From NCBI GenBank assembly GCA_028819475.1, contig JAPPLJ010000050.1, positions 310,001-374,000 on the forward strand: a stretch of 64,000 nucleotides of DNA. Direction: 5' to 3'. The position numbers and the translations under genes were made by a program. Source of the stretch: Rhodospirillaceae bacterium. Lineage in GTDB: Bacteria > Pseudomonadota > Alphaproteobacteria > Bin65. This document shows positions 32,123-41,187 of this stretch, piece by piece. The stretch's first letter is position 1; each line of letters begins with the position of its first letter. The notes below the pieces were generated by a model that saw only the letters and a program-made list of their open reading frames with translations, was not told the DNA's origin and searched no databases.

Positions 32123-32833
32123 CTATCGTTTTTCAAGCATCGCGATTTCCCGGACCAGCTTGCTCAGGATCACTTCCTCGAACGGCGTCCGCTCGTCTGC
32201 CGTCATGACGAAGGCGCCGGGTCCGCCGATGACCTCCATCCGGTAATGCTCCTCCAGCGGCACGCCGAAACTGGGACGGAAGCTGGTGCCGGTGCGGGTC
32301 TTGATCGCCAGGCCGTTGATCGTGATGCCGGCTTCGAGCGCCGCGGCCCGCACGACCTGCAACGGCGGTCCGTTGATCTGCGGGCCGTCGCCGGAAATGT
32401 CGATGATCTTCTGCTTGCCTTCGTAGGCGTTGGAGCGGATCTGCTTCGTCGAATAGGCGATGGCGGCGCTGATCGAATTGTAGCCCCAGACCTTGCGCGG
32501 CGCCGCGACCAGCCGGTCGGCGAAGGCCTTCGCCGTCGCCGCATCCCGGATCACCGTCCAGTCGACGATGGTTTCGACCGATTCCGGCGCGCCCCATTCG
32601 ACGAACAGGACGGCGATCCTGCGGAATTCGCCGCCGCGGATCGCGTTGAGAACGAGCGGATGGGTTATCGCCCGCGCATACCCCTTCCGCTGCAACTGGA
32701 ATTCGATATCGTCGATCGAGCCCGACCCGTCGACCGCCAGAACCAGCTCGACATCGACCTTTTCCGTCGCAGCAGCGGGCGCCGCGGCCAGCGGAGCGAG
32801 CAGCAGGGCGCACAGCAGGGCGAGCCTTCTCAT
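32123..32833 (-). CDS. Exported DUF1194 (von Willebrand factor A-like) protein
   Basis: 236 aa from ATG 32833, which places a typical signal peptide first (RRLALLCALLLAPLAAAPAAA, cleavage near residue 22). VELVLAVDGSGSIDDIEF (about 27-44) has the DxSxS metal-ion-dependent adhesion site of vWA folds, with IDISGDGPQ (about 142-150) as the later acidic position. The pattern matches DUF1194, periplasmic proteins of alphaproteobacteria with unknown function, probably protein-binding. An upstream ATG at 32875 would add 14 residues before the signal peptide and overlap the next gene. No partner gene is adjacent. Confidence 0.85.
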   Translation of the reverse strand: MRRLALLCALLLAPLAAAPAAATEKVDVELVLAVDGSGSIDDIEFQLQRKGYARAITHPLVLNAIRGGEFRRIAVLFVEWGAPESVETIVDWTVIRDAATAKAFADRLVAAPRKVWGYNSISAAIAYSTKQIRSNAYEGKQKIIDISGDGPQINGPPLQVVRAAALEAGITINGLAIKTRTGTSFRPSFGVPLEEHYRMEVIGGPGAFVMTADERTPFEEVILSKLVREIAMLEKR

Positions 32834-32856
32834 GCTGCAACCTACCATAAATCCGC

Positions 32857-34965
32857 TCAGCGCGCCTCGGCCCATTCGCGGAAGGTCGTCCCCTGCCCCG
32901 CGATCTCGCGCAGCAGCGGGGCCGGTTCCAGCCAGTCGGGATCGCAGGTCCGGGCATAGTGCTCCAGCCGCTCCAGGACATGGGCCGGGCCGATCTCGTC
33001 GGCCCAGTGCATCGGCCCGCCGCGATAGCGCGGGAAGCCGTAGCCGTAGATCCAGATCAGGTCGATATCGAGCGGCCGGGCGGCGATGCCCTCGGCGAGC
33101 AGCTTCGCGCCCTCGTTGATGAGCGGATACAGGCAGCGCTCGAGGATCTCGTCGTCGGAAACGTCCCGCCGTTCAATGCCGAGATCGGCCGACGCCTGCT
33201 CGATCAATGCCGTCACCTCGGCATTGGGCTGTGGTGTGCGGCTGCCCTCCGCGTAGTCGTACCAGCCCTTCCGGGTTTTCTGGCCGTAGCGGCCGAGATG
33301 GTAAATCGCGTCGGCGATCTTCGATTCGCGCTTGTTGGTCGGGCCGAATTTCTTGAGCCGCTCCTGGCGCACAAGGTAGCCGACGTCGACGCCGGCGAGA
33401 TCCCCCATGGCGAACGGCCCCATCGGCAGGCCGAAATCGTAGATCACCCGGTCGACGTCCTGGGGCAGCGCGCCCTCCTCGATCAGGAAATTGGCCTGCC
33501 GGCTGTACTGGTAGAGCATCCGGTTGCCGACGAAGCCGTCGCACACGCCGCACATCACGCCGACCTTGCCGATCCGGGGCGACAGCTTCATCGCGGTCTG
33601 GGCGGTCTCGTCCGACGTCTTCGCGCCGCGCACGATCTCGATCAGCCGCATGACGTTGGCCGGGCTGAAGAAATGGGTGCCGACCACGGCCTCGGGCCGC
33701 GCCGTCGCGTCGGCGATCTCGTCGACGTCGAGGGTCGAGGTGTTGGTCGCCAGCACCGCGCCCTCCTTGCAGACGACGTCCAGCGTGCCGAACACCTCCT
33801 TCTTGATGTCCATATTCTCGAACACCGCCTCGATGACGATGTCGCAGTCGGCGATGTCGTCATAGCCCGTCACACCGGAGATCAGGCCCATGCGCCGGTC
33901 CATCGCCTCCTGGCTCAGCCGGCCCCGGGAGACCGTCGCGGCATAGTTGCCGGCGACGATCCCCAGGCCCTTTTCCAGCGCCTCCGGGCTCGTCTCCAGG
34001 ACCTTCACCGGGATCCCCGCGTTGGCGAAGTTCATCGCGATGCCGCCGCCCATGGTACCGCAGCCGATCACCGCGGCCTGCTCTATCGTCGCGGCCGGCG
34101 TGTCCTTCGGGATCGATGGATGGCGCGCCGCCTGGCGGTCGGAGAAGAAGACGTGGCGCATGGCGCGCGCTTCCGGGGTGCCCTGGCATTCCCGGAACAC
34201 CTCCCGCTCCGCCTTGACCGCCTCGTCGTAGGGCAGGACGATCTTGGCGACCGCGTCGACCGCCTTGAAGCGGGCTTCGAAGCCGCGCCAGCGCCGGGCC
34301 ATGCCATTTTTATAGTCGTCGAAGAAGCCGTCGGGGATGTCGCCGATCTTCGAACCGTCCTCGCGCAGCTTCTTCGGCGGCCGGGCCAGCGCCATCGCCG
34401 CCGCGGCCTCGACCGGATCGTCCTCGATGGCCTCGACGATGCCGAGTTCGAGCGCCCTGGCCGCCGGCACGAGGTCGCCGCTGACGATCATGTCGAGCGC
34501 ATTCCTGAGGCCGGCGAGCCGCGGCAGCCGCTGGGTGCCCGTGGCCCCCGGAATCGTGCCGATATTGACCTCCGGCAGGCCGAGCCGCGCCTTCGGGCCG
34601 GCGACCCGGAAGTGGCAGCCCAGCGCGACCTCGAGCCCGCCGCCCGCAGCCGGTCCGTTGACCGCGGCGACCACCGTCTTGCGGCAGTCCTCGATGGCGT
34701 GGACCCCGTCGGTCAGGCTCGGCACGCCCGGCGGGTTCGGCTGGCCGAACTGGCGGATGTCGGCGCCGGCGATGAAAGCCCGGCCGGCGCCGGTGAGCAC
34801 CACGCCCTTTACCGCCGGGTCGGCGTCGATGGCGCGCATCGTGTCGTGCAGCTGCTGCCGCATTTCCCAGCCGATCGCGTTGACCGGCGGGTTGTTCAGG
34901 GTGACGACGCGCACGCCGTCCGGCCGGTCACGGGTTTCGACGACCGTCTTCGTATCTGTGGTCAT
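32857..34965 (-). CDS. Bifunctional enoyl-CoA hydratase / 3-hydroxyacyl-CoA dehydrogenase (FadJ/FadB type)
   Basis: 702 aa. The N-terminal crotonase domain (about residues 1-190) has AFIAGADIRQFG (oxyanion hole) and LGLPEVNIGTIPGATGTQRLPRL with the catalytic glutamates. A linker leads to the NAD-binding 3-hydroxyacyl-CoA dehydrogenase domain: VIGCGTMGGGIAMNFANAG (about 299-317), ATNTSTLDVDEIA, and GTHFFSPANVMRLIEIV with the catalytic His-Glu pair. The C-terminal domain carries DRVIYDFGLPMGPFAMGDLAG. It performs two successive steps of beta-oxidation on acyl-CoAs. It is surrounded by acyl-CoA dehydrogenases but no thiolase lies in the window. Confidence 0.94.
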   Translation of the reverse strand: MTTDTKTVVETRDRPDGVRVVTLNNPPVNAIGWEMRQQLHDTMRAIDADPAVKGVVLTGAGRAFIAGADIRQFGQPNPPGVPSLTDGVHAIEDCRKTVVAAVNGPAAGGGLEVALGCHFRVAGPKARLGLPEVNIGTIPGATGTQRLPRLAGLRNALDMIVSGDLVPAARALELGIVEAIEDDPVEAAAAMALARPPKKLREDGSKIGDIPDGFFDDYKNGMARRWRGFEARFKAVDAVAKIVLPYDEAVKAEREVFRECQGTPEARAMRHVFFSDRQAARHPSIPKDTPAATIEQAAVIGCGTMGGGIAMNFANAGIPVKVLETSPEALEKGLGIVAGNYAATVSRGRLSQEAMDRRMGLISGVTGYDDIADCDIVIEAVFENMDIKKEVFGTLDVVCKEGAVLATNTSTLDVDEIADATARPEAVVGTHFFSPANVMRLIEIVRGAKTSDETAQTAMKLSPRIGKVGVMCGVCDGFVGNRMLYQYSRQANFLIEEGALPQDVDRVIYDFGLPMGPFAMGDLAGVDVGYLVRQERLKKFGPTNKRESKIADAIYHLGRYGQKTRKGWYDYAEGSRTPQPNAEVTALIEQASADLGIERRDVSDDEILERCLYPLINEGAKLLAEGIAARPLDIDLIWIYGYGFPRYRGGPMHWADEIGPAHVLERLEHYARTCDPDWLEPAPLLREIAGQGTTFREWAEAR

Positions 34966-35046
34966 GAGTTCGATTCCTTGCGGTCTTTCACGCCTTCCTG
35001 GCCGTCATATCGGCCGGAAGGAGTTTCCCATCGTCGCCCCATCGTC

Positions 35047-35166
35047 GTCATATCGACCGGAGCGGACCGCAGGTCCGCGGAGTGGAGATATCTTTCCCGC
35101 GCAGAGCAGGGATCGGAGCGCCGCGCGGGAAAGATTTCTCCGCTCGCTGCGCTCGGTCGAAATGAC
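35047..35166. repeat. Dispersed palindromic element, copy R2 (subfamily A)
   Basis: 120 bp with ends GTCATATCGACCG and CGGTCGAAATGAC and inner arms GGAGATATCTTTCCCGCG / CGCGGGAAAGATTTCTCC. It is in the same orientation as the 13134 copy and closely alike. A solitary partial left end (GTCATATCGGCCGGAAGGAG) precedes it at 35003. It occupies the 259-bp gap between the bifunctional beta-oxidation gene and the acyl-CoA dehydrogenase upstream of it on the same strand. Confidence 0.85.
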
Positions 35167-35224
35167 GGGAATGGGCATGGATTCGGTCGCAACGACGGGA
35201 AGGAGCATCGGTTAGAGTTGCGCG

Positions 35225-36430
35225 CTACAAATGCTTGCCGATCTCCATCCGGGCGATCTGGGCCTTGTGGACCTCGTCCGGGCCGTCGGCAAACCGGAGA
35301 ATCCGGCCGACCGACCAGAGTTTCGGCAGGATGGTGTCCTCGGTCAGGCCGCAGGCGCCGTGGACCTGCATGGCCCGGTCGGCGACGCGCAGCAGCATGT
35401 TCGGCGCCGCCACCTTGATCGCCGCGATTTCCAGCCGCGCGGCCTTGTTGCCGACCGTGTCCATCATGTGGGCGGCGTTGAGCGTGAGCAGCCGGGACTG
35501 GTCGATGTCGATCCGGCTCTCGGCGATCCAGTCGCGGATCAGCCCCTGGTCGATCACGCGGGTGCCGAAGGTCGTGCGGTCGGCGGCGCGCCGGACCATC
35601 AGTTCCAGCGCCCGTTCGGCCATGCCGATCATGCGCATGCAATGGTGGATGCGGCCGGGGCCGAGGCGCCCCTGCGCAATCTCAAAACCGCGGCCTTCGC
35701 CGAGCAGCATGTTGGAGGCCGGCACCCGGACGTCCTCGAAGGTCACTTCCCAGTGGCCCTCCGGCGCGTCGTCGAAGCCCATGACCGGCAGGAAGCGGTG
35801 GATCGTGATGCCCGGCGTGTCCGGCTCGACCAGGATCTGCGACTGCTGGTTGTAGCGCGGCGCCTCGGGATCGGACTTGCCCATGACGATCCAGATCTTC
35901 GTGCGCTTGTCGCCGGCGCCGGAGGCCCACCATTTGCGGCCGTTGATGACATACTCGTCGCCGTCGCGGCGGATCTCGGTCTGGATGTTGGTGGCGTCGG
36001 ACGAGGCGACGTCCGGCTCGGTCATGCAGAAGGCGGAGCGGATTTCGCCGGCGAGCAGCGGCTTCAGCCATTTCTCCTTCTGCGCCTCGGTGCCGTAGCG
36101 GGTGAACACCTCCATGTTGCCGGTATCCGGCGCCGAGCAGTTGCAGGATTCCGGCGCCAGATGGGGCGAGCGGCCAAGGACTTCGCACAGATGGGCGTAT
36201 TCCAGATTGGTCAGCCCGGCGCCCAGGTCGCTCTCGGGCAGGAACAGGTTCCACAGGCCGCGCTTCTTCGCCTCGGCCTTGAGCTCGTTCAGGACCGGCG
36301 GCGCGTCCCAGCGGTCGCCTTCATTGTGCTGTTCCTCGTAGACCGCCTCGCTCGGGTAGATGCGGCGGTCCATGAAGTCGAGCAGATTGTCCTTCAGCTC
36401 CTGCGCGCGCGGCGTCAGATCGCGAAGCAT
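35225..36430 (-). CDS. Acyl-CoA dehydrogenase (ACAD10/11-like)
   Basis: 401 aa. The sequence [37 protein letters not shown] (about residues 111-147), [18 protein letters not shown], the long [25 protein letters not shown] block and [27 protein letters not shown] identify the acyl-CoA dehydrogenase group related to mammalian ACAD10/ACAD11, which handles long or 2-methyl-branched acyl-CoAs. The C-terminus [34 protein letters not shown] carries the conserved adenine-contact residues. It is transcribed toward the bifunctional hydratase/dehydrogenase gene, with repeat R2 between them, so co-transcription is possible. The exact substrate is unknown. Confidence 0.9.
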   Translation of the reverse strand: MLRDLTPRAQELKDNLLDFMDRRIYPSEAVYEEQHNEGDRWDAPPVLNELKAEAKKRGLWNLFLPESDLGAGLTNLEYAHLCEVLGRSPHLAPESCNCSAPDTGNMEVFTRYGTEAQKEKWLKPLLAGEIRSAFCMTEPDVASSDATNIQTEIRRDGDEYVINGRKWWASGAGDKRTKIWIVMGKSDPEAPRYNQQSQILVEPDTPGITIHRFLPVMGFDDAPEGHWEVTFEDVRVPASNMLLGEGRGFEIAQGRLGPGRIHHCMRMIGMAERALELMVRRAADRTTFGTRVIDQGLIRDWIAESRIDIDQSRLLTLNAAHMMDTVGNKAARLEIAAIKVAAPNMLLRVADRAMQVHGACGLTEDTILPKLWSVGRILRFADGPDEVHKAQIARMEIGKHL

Positions 36431-36546
36431 GGGCGGTCTCCCCGGAAATCCCGTATCTCGAAGTCGTCGATTTGCAGTCGGGGCGGACCCTATCGCCCGC
36501 GCCGGTCAATGACCAGCGGCAAGGACGCGCGGGCGGTGGCGGGGGA

Positions 36547-36924
36547 TTACCATCGCCGGTCGATGGCGATGTCGTCGAAAACCCTGTCAAGCGATACCAG
36601 CGCGCACGTCTCCAGACGCGCTTGGGCCGCGAGCAGACGATCCCAGGGATCACGGTGATCCCAATCGAGATGCGCGGCGTACTCTGCGTGGTCGTGGGAG
36701 ATGGCTAGTTCCTCGACAGCATTGCGTCTGAGCGCCGCCCGCAATTCCTGCGGCGGCAGGACGACACGACGGCGCCGGGCCTTCAGTTCAATCTCATAGA
36801 TCGAAACTGCGCTGACCAGCACGTCGTTCGACTGGTCGAAGATCAAGCTCCGCGCGGATTTGGAAAGTCTTTTGTCGCCTGCCATCCACCAGTACGCGGC
36901 ATGGCTATCGAGAAGCAGCTTCAC
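36547..36924 (-). CDS. PIN-domain toxin of a type II TA pair
   Basis: 125 aa. PIN-domain acidic residues are at D6 (LLLDSHAAYWW), the Glu in SAVSIYEIELKARR near residue 44, D91/D95 (WDHRDPWDRLLAAQA) and D112 (LVSLDRVF). The wording LLLDSHAAYW and RDPWDRLLAAQA is typical of the PIN toxins that pair with Phd/YefM-type antitoxins. Such toxins cut RNA. Its ATG overlaps the antitoxin stop by four bases (ATGA), so the two are translationally coupled, antitoxin first. An intact pair. Confidence 0.9.
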   Translation of the reverse strand: MKLLLDSHAAYWWMAGDKRLSKSARSLIFDQSNDVLVSAVSIYEIELKARRRRVVLPPQELRAALRRNAVEELAISHDHAEYAAHLDWDHRDPWDRLLAAQARLETCALVSLDRVFDDIAIDRRW

Positions 36925-37202
36925 GGCGACGCCTTGCGCCCGCGCCAGATTCCCAGATTGTCGCTGTAGTCGCCGGCATCGATCGCCGCCTGGTCCGCGT
37001 CGTCGCCGTCGAACAGGTCGCCGGGCAGGTTCAGATGGGCCAGCGGCGCGATTTCCCGATGGGCGGGCCCGGACGGCGGAACGAGCCGGGCCTGTGGCTC
37101 GCCGCCCTTGGTGATAGAGATTTCTTCACCGGCCTTGGCCCGGGCCAGAAGCGCCGAGAAATTCGCCCGCGCCTCGGCCGTTTTGTATGTGGTGGACGAC
37201 AT
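36921..37202 (-). CDS. Phd/YefM family antitoxin
   Basis: 93 aa from ATG 37202. The N-terminus TYKTAEARANFSALLARAKAGEEISITKGGEPQARLVP is a clear Phd/YefM DNA-binding domain. The C-terminal half (about residues 60-93, acidic DGDDADQAAIDAGDY) is the likely toxin-wrapping tail. It would neutralise the PIN toxin encoded immediately downstream and repress the operon by binding its promoter. A palindrome 63 bp upstream of the start (37265-37279) is a candidate operator. A longer in-frame ATG at 37331 is rejected because the added residues have no domain and cover the palindrome. Confidence 0.9.
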   Translation of the reverse strand: MSSTTYKTAEARANFSALLARAKAGEEISITKGGEPQARLVPPSGPAHREIAPLAHLNLPGDLFDGDDADQAAIDAGDYSDNLGIWRGRKASP

Positions 37203-37264
37203 GAACGGCCTCCGTGTTTTTGGCCTGGACCAGTTCTCCGGGCCGGCGCCCGGCCGGTTGCAAT

Positions 37265-37279
37265 CTATGTACAACATAG
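37265..37279. promoter_or_regulatory. Palindromic operator candidate of the Phd/PIN operon
   Basis: CTATGT-ACA-ACATAG is a perfect inverted repeat, extended imperfectly by flanking TGCAA/TTGCA. It is AT-rich in a GC-rich setting and lies upstream of the antitoxin gene. Phd/YefM proteins bind short TGTACA-like palindromes, so autoregulation through this site is likely. Confidence 0.55.
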
Positions 37280-37384
37280 TTGCACAAATGCAAACCGGCG
37301 GTGCGGCGGCGCAATGACGCCCGGAGGGCATCGGGACATCGCTTCATTTGTCCCGGTAAAGGGTACCGACCCGGCGCGCGGGGC

Positions 37385-38449
37385 CTATCCGCGATACACC
37401 AGCCGGATCTGCTGCTGCGTCCGTTCGAGGCGGACGCCCTTTGCCCATTGCGCCGAATAGGGGGTCGCCGGGCGGAAATCCGGGATGCGCAGCCACAGGC
37501 GCCACAGCACGCGCCTGCGCTCCGGCTCCGGCCAGTCCTCGAAGGCGGTCCGCGTGTGCAGCGCCGTGTAGTTGTTGAGGAACTGGATGTCGCCGCGCTC
37601 GAACCGCATCGCGGCGTGGTGCTCCTCTGCCAGGTCCGACATGAACTCGATAGCCTCGCACTGACGGGCCGTCATGTCCGGCGCGTCCGGCAGAGCATGG
37701 CCCTTGATCATGTGTTGCGGACCGAACGCGATGCACAATTTGCCGTCGAGGAAATTGAACGCCGGGCTCTCATAGTACGGTAGCTCGCCGGCCTCCATCT
37801 CGCCGTGCTTGGTCCAGCAATAGGGCTGCGTCAGCGCCTCGAACAGGTCCGGGCGGCGGCGCAGCACCTCGTTGTACAGCCGGACCGAACTGACGATCTT
37901 CGACAGGCCGCCGGACTTCGCCGTGCGCAGGCACAGCAGCCCGACCGCGTCGGTCTGGTCGCAGTGATAGTCCATCGTCGCGCTGGTCTGGTAGCCGCGG
38001 TGCCGCGGATGGTCGTAGTCGCGCCCGGCGTCGAGCACATGGCCGATCATGTCGCCTTCGGGGTTGTTGGACTGGGCGGCGCCCATGTGCAGCCCCATCG
38101 CCCAGTAGACGACGGCGGTTTCCATGAGCGACAGCTCGTCCAGCGGCAGACCGCGGTAGAGCGCAATGCCCGGCCCGTCGCGCAGCAGGCCGAGCATGGC
38201 CTCGACCGTATCGGCGAAGGGGCCGAGGTCGAAATCGCTGCGGCCTGCATCGAGCAGCCGGTTCGGATCGCCGCCCAGCCGTGCCGCGGCGGCGCGCGCC
38301 ATATCGACCAGATGGGCGGTCTCGGCGGCGGTCGCGTCGAGGCGCCAGTCGCTCCGGGCGGTCAGGTCCGCGCCGGTCCAGTCCGCCGGATCGGCGACGG
38401 GCCGGCCCGGGACGGCGACGGGTCGGGCGCTGGCGCTCACCTCGTTCAT
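37385..38449 (-). CDS. TauD/TfdA family Fe(II)/2-oxoglutarate dioxygenase
   Basis: 354 aa from ATG 38449. The facial triad is visible: H-x-D in SATMDYHCDQTDAVGLLCL (about residues 172-190) and the distal His in FLNNYTALHTRTAFED (about 305-320), followed by RRRVLWRLWLR with the 2-oxoglutarate-binding arginine. The enzyme would hydroxylate an organic substrate with O2 and 2-oxoglutarate; hydroxylation can trigger loss of sulfite, aryloxyacetate chains or other groups in this family, but none can be assigned here. Members with this wording (GLLCLRTAKSGGLSKIVSS) are common uncharacterised alphaproteobacterial proteins. It is divergent, by 113 bp, from the haloacid-dehalogenase-like gene. Confidence 0.87.
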   Translation of the reverse strand: MNEVSASARPVAVPGRPVADPADWTGADLTARSDWRLDATAAETAHLVDMARAAAARLGGDPNRLLDAGRSDFDLGPFADTVEAMLGLLRDGPGIALYRGLPLDELSLMETAVVYWAMGLHMGAAQSNNPEGDMIGHVLDAGRDYDHPRHRGYQTSATMDYHCDQTDAVGLLCLRTAKSGGLSKIVSSVRLYNEVLRRRPDLFEALTQPYCWTKHGEMEAGELPYYESPAFNFLDGKLCIAFGPQHMIKGHALPDAPDMTARQCEAIEFMSDLAEEHHAAMRFERGDIQFLNNYTALHTRTAFEDWPEPERRRVLWRLWLRIPDFRPATPYSAQWAKGVRLERTQQQIRLVYRG

Positions 38450-38562
38450 GCTGCTCCTCCGCAGAAGGTTCGCAACCTCACTATCCCTATCGGAAATGGC
38501 TTGCAACGCCGCCGGTCGCGCGGCACATGCCCGGCGCATACCCCTTGCAGCGAGACCCGACC

Positions 38563-39288
38563 ATGCGTCTGACCGATTTCAAGGCCCTCACTTTCGATTG
38601 CTACGGCACCCTGATCGACTGGGAGGCCGGCATGATCGCAGCTCTCAAGCCGCTGACCGGCCGTGTGGACCGGGCGCTCGGCCGGAACGAGATTCTGGAG
38701 GCCCACGCCTTCCAGGAATCGACGGCCCAGCGGACCAGCCCGGCCAAGCCCTACCCGGAACTCCTCGCCGTGGTCTACAAGCGCCTTGCCGAGGAATGGG
38801 GCGTCCCGGCAAGCTGGGAGGAGTGCCTCGCCTACGGCGCGTCGGTCAAGGACTGGCCCGCCTTCGACGACAGCGCGGAATCGCTGCATTATCTGAAGCG
38901 GCATTACAAATTGATCGTCCTGTCGAACGTCGACAACGCCAGCTTCGCCCACTCCAACCGCAAGCTGGAGGTCGACTTCGACGCCATCTACACCGCCGCC
39001 GACATCGGTTCCTACAAGCCGGCCCCGCGCAACTTCGAATACATGCTCGAGCAGCTCGCCCGCCACGGCGTCGGCAAGGACGACATCCTCCACACGGCGG
39101 AGAGCCTGTTCCACGATCACGGGCCGGCCAACGATTTCGGCCTCGCCAACTGCTGGATCTACCGCCGCCACGGCGAGGCCGGGGCCGGCGCGACCATGCC
39201 GCTCGCCGAACGGCCACGCACCGATTTCATGTTCCACTCCCTGGCCGACTTCGTCGCGGCCCACAAGGCGGAACTGGCGGCAGCATAG
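38563..39288 (+). CDS. Haloacid dehalogenase type II-like HAD hydrolase
   Basis: 241 aa from ATG 38563. Motif I is LTFDCYGTLIDWEAGM with nucleophile D12. Motif II is IVLSNVDNASF (about residues 120-130) and motif III/IV GSYKPAPRNFEYML (about 148-161) with the conserved Lys. The FDCYGTLIDWE sequence and the absence of a second Asp two residues after D12 resemble L-2-haloacid dehalogenases more than phosphatases, but many such proteins are not proven dehalogenases. It precedes the transglutaminase-like gene by 78 bp in the same direction and may belong to that operon. Confidence 0.82.
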   Translation: MRLTDFKALTFDCYGTLIDWEAGMIAALKPLTGRVDRALGRNEILEAHAFQESTAQRTSPAKPYPELLAVVYKRLAEEWGVPASWEECLAYGASVKDWPAFDDSAESLHYLKRHYKLIVLSNVDNASFAHSNRKLEVDFDAIYTAADIGSYKPAPRNFEYMLEQLARHGVGKDDILHTAESLFHDHGPANDFGLANCWIYRRHGEAGAGATMPLAERPRTDFMFHSLADFVAAHKAELAAA

Positions 39289-39307
39289 CGCCGCGCCCCG
39301 GTTTCGT

Positions 39308-39335
39308 TTGACGCGCCGGGACGAGGCGTTAGGTT
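39308..39335 (+). promoter_or_regulatory. Possible sigma-70 promoter of the double-[4Fe-4S]/ligase operon
   Basis: TTGACG (39308-39313) and TAGGTT (39330-39335) are separated by 16 bp in the gap before the transglutaminase-like gene. The -35 hexamer is close to consensus, the -10 weak (three of six matches). It would start transcription about 25 bp before the GTG start codon at 39367. Confidence 0.35.
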
Positions 39336-39366
39336 TCCCCTACTTCGATCAAGGGGGAGCGAGGGC

Positions 39367-40131
39367 GTGACGGATCCGTTGATCTTCGAGAAGGAACCGC
39401 AGGACGGCGTGCCGCTGGCCGACGCGGAGCCGCCGGCCTTTCTGGAACCGACCTGGTATATGGATTTCGACGAACCGGACGTGCAGGATTATGCAGAGCG
39501 CAACGCCGGCGACGCGCCCGACCATCTCGGCAAGGCGGTCAACCTGTTCTACGCCATCCGGGACGATTTCCTCTATTCGCCCTATTCCATCCCGATCGAC
39601 CGGGCGGAATACAAGGCGAGCGCCCTGATCCGGCGCGGCAGCGGCTGGTGCGTGCAGAAATCGCTGGCGATGGTGGCCTGCTGCCGCCATCTCGGCATCC
39701 CGGCCCGGGTCGGCTATGCGGACGTCAAAAACCACCTGACGACGCCCAAGCTGCGCGACGCCATGGGCACCGACATCTTCTCCTATCACGGCTATGCCGA
39801 TATCTGGCTCGAGGGACAGTGGGTGAAAGCGACGCCGGTGTTCAACCGCACCCTGTGCGAGAAGGCGCGGGTCAAGCCGCAGGAGTTCGACGGCCGGGGC
39901 GACGCCCTGTTCCAGGAATACGACGCCGCCGGCCGCCGCCACATGGAATATCTCCAGGATCGGGGTATTTACAGCGACATTCCCTTCCACGAAATCATGA
40001 CCGACTTCGCCTGGCGCTATCCGAAATACAAGGAGGAGCAGTGGAATCTCGGCGGCTCGGATCCCGAGAGCTTCGCCGACGACGCCGCGGGCCACGCCCA
40101 GCCGGAGACCGGCGCCGGAAAAGCGGCCTGA
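39367..40131 (+). CDS. Transglutaminase-like cysteine protein
   Basis: 254 aa from GTG 39367, with GGGGGAGCGAGGG ahead. The transglutaminase-like fold is recognised by GSGWCVQKSLAMVACCRHLGIPARVGYADV, where C95 is the candidate nucleophile, and by H141 in SYHGYADIWLEGQWVKATPVFN. The third residue of the triad, usually Asp in a D-P-T context, is replaced here by T156-P, so catalysis may differ or be lost. Family members are proteases, amidases or non-catalytic scaffolds. It is followed two bases later by the first double-[4Fe-4S] gene (TGAGCATG), so tight coupling with a redox pathway is the main clue to its role. Confidence 0.8.
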   Translation: MTDPLIFEKEPQDGVPLADAEPPAFLEPTWYMDFDEPDVQDYAERNAGDAPDHLGKAVNLFYAIRDDFLYSPYSIPIDRAEYKASALIRRGSGWCVQKSLAMVACCRHLGIPARVGYADVKNHLTTPKLRDAMGTDIFSYHGYADIWLEGQWVKATPVFNRTLCEKARVKPQEFDGRGDALFQEYDAAGRRHMEYLQDRGIYSDIPFHEIMTDFAWRYPKYKEEQWNLGGSDPESFADDAAGHAQPETGAGKAA

Positions 40132-40133
40132 GC

Positions 40134-41183
40134 ATGCCGGACGGCGCCGCCGCTCCGGAAATGACGGCCGAACGGGTCAAGGCCCTCGCCGCGGGCCTGG
40201 GCGCCGACCTTGTCGGCATCGCCAGCGCCGAAACGCTCAACGCCTTCCCGCCCGACCCGCGCTGGCCCCAGACGCCGGACCGGGTCTCGCCCCACGTCAA
40301 GTCCGTGGTCGCCATCGTCCAGCACATCCCGGTCGCCGCCTTCCGGGCCAAGACCAACATCGCCGTCCAGTATATCGACATGCTGGTGCTGCGCCGGATG
40401 GACCGGATCGCCTTCCGGATCGCCGAGGCGCTGGAGGACGCCGGCCATCCCTCCTTCGTCACGGCAGCGCAGGAGACCGACTGGAACCTGAAGCGGGCCA
40501 GTTACGGCCGGCTCTCGACCCGCCATCTCGGCATCGAGGCCGGGCTCGGCACCTTCGGACTCGAGGTCAACATCCTGACGCCGGAATACGGGCCGCGGGT
40601 CTATCTCACCGGCATCCTCACCGAGGCCGAGCTGGAGCCGGACGAGATCCTGACCGAGCAGGTCTGCATCGGCGAAAGCTGTTCGCGCTGCCTGTATTCC
40701 TGCCCGTCCGACGCGGTGCGCCATTTCGGCATCGACAAGCGCGAATGCGCGACCGAGGCCCAGGAATTCGGCTACGCCCAGATCACCGGCTTCTTCGACC
40801 GCTATATCGGCCTCGACCGGGAGCGGAAGCGCGATTTCAACAAGAGCCGCGGCGTGTTCGGCTTCTGGCAGGGGCTGCTGCGGGTCGTCGGCTCGTTCGG
40901 CGACTGCCCGCGCTGCCTGGCGGTCTGCCCGGTCGGCAACGACTATCACGCCTACCTCGCCGACGTGCAGAAGTTCATCCCCGAGAAGACGCCGCAAAAG
41001 GTCGAAAAGGCCAAGGCCTTCAAGCAGGCGCGCAAGGACGGCGCCGAGATCGACGGGCTCAACGACTGGAACGAACGCTGGGTCGGCCCGGAGGGCTACA
41101 AGGGCATGGTCGCGCGCCAGGTCCAGGCGTTCAAGAAAGCCCAGCGCGAGCGCGAGGCGGCGGCTGCCGGAGCGGAGGACTGA
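40134..41183 (+). CDS. QueG/reductive-dehalogenase-like double-[4Fe-4S] protein, copy A
   Basis: 349 aa from ATG 40134. The first half (about residues 11-170, with LGADLVGIASAETLN, HLGIEAGLGTFGLEVNILTP and PRVYLTGILTEAEL) resembles the cobalamin-binding region shared by epoxyqueuosine reductase QueG and reductive dehalogenases. The second half has ferredoxin-type cysteines C178, C183, C186, C190 (CIGESCSRCLYSCP) and C258, C261, C265 (CPRCLAVCPVG), plus C205. There is no twin-arginine signal and no membrane anchor, unlike respiratory dehalogenases. The C-terminal 70 residues are rich in Lys/Ala and probably helical. It is cytosolic, likely a low-potential reductive enzyme, and a paralogue of the next gene. 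The substrate is unknown. Confidence 0.8.
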   Translation: MPDGAAAPEMTAERVKALAAGLGADLVGIASAETLNAFPPDPRWPQTPDRVSPHVKSVVAIVQHIPVAAFRAKTNIAVQYIDMLVLRRMDRIAFRIAEALEDAGHPSFVTAAQETDWNLKRASYGRLSTRHLGIEAGLGTFGLEVNILTPEYGPRVYLTGILTEAELEPDEILTEQVCIGESCSRCLYSCPSDAVRHFGIDKRECATEAQEFGYAQITGFFDRYIGLDRERKRDFNKSRGVFGFWQGLLRVVGSFGDCPRCLAVCPVGNDYHAYLADVQKFIPEKTPQKVEKAKAFKQARKDGAEIDGLNDWNERWVGPEGYKGMVARQVQAFKKAQREREAAAAGAED

Positions 41184-41187
41184 CCCC

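Noticed and set aside
32959-35418. 819-aa forward reading frame
   Set aside because: Mirror of the bifunctional hydratase/dehydrogenase gene and of repeat R2; compositionally a shadow.
38563-39288. Proof of dehalogenation from the haloacid-dehalogenase-like gene
   Set aside because: Motif I fits the dehalogenase branch, but many members have other substrates, so only the family name is given.
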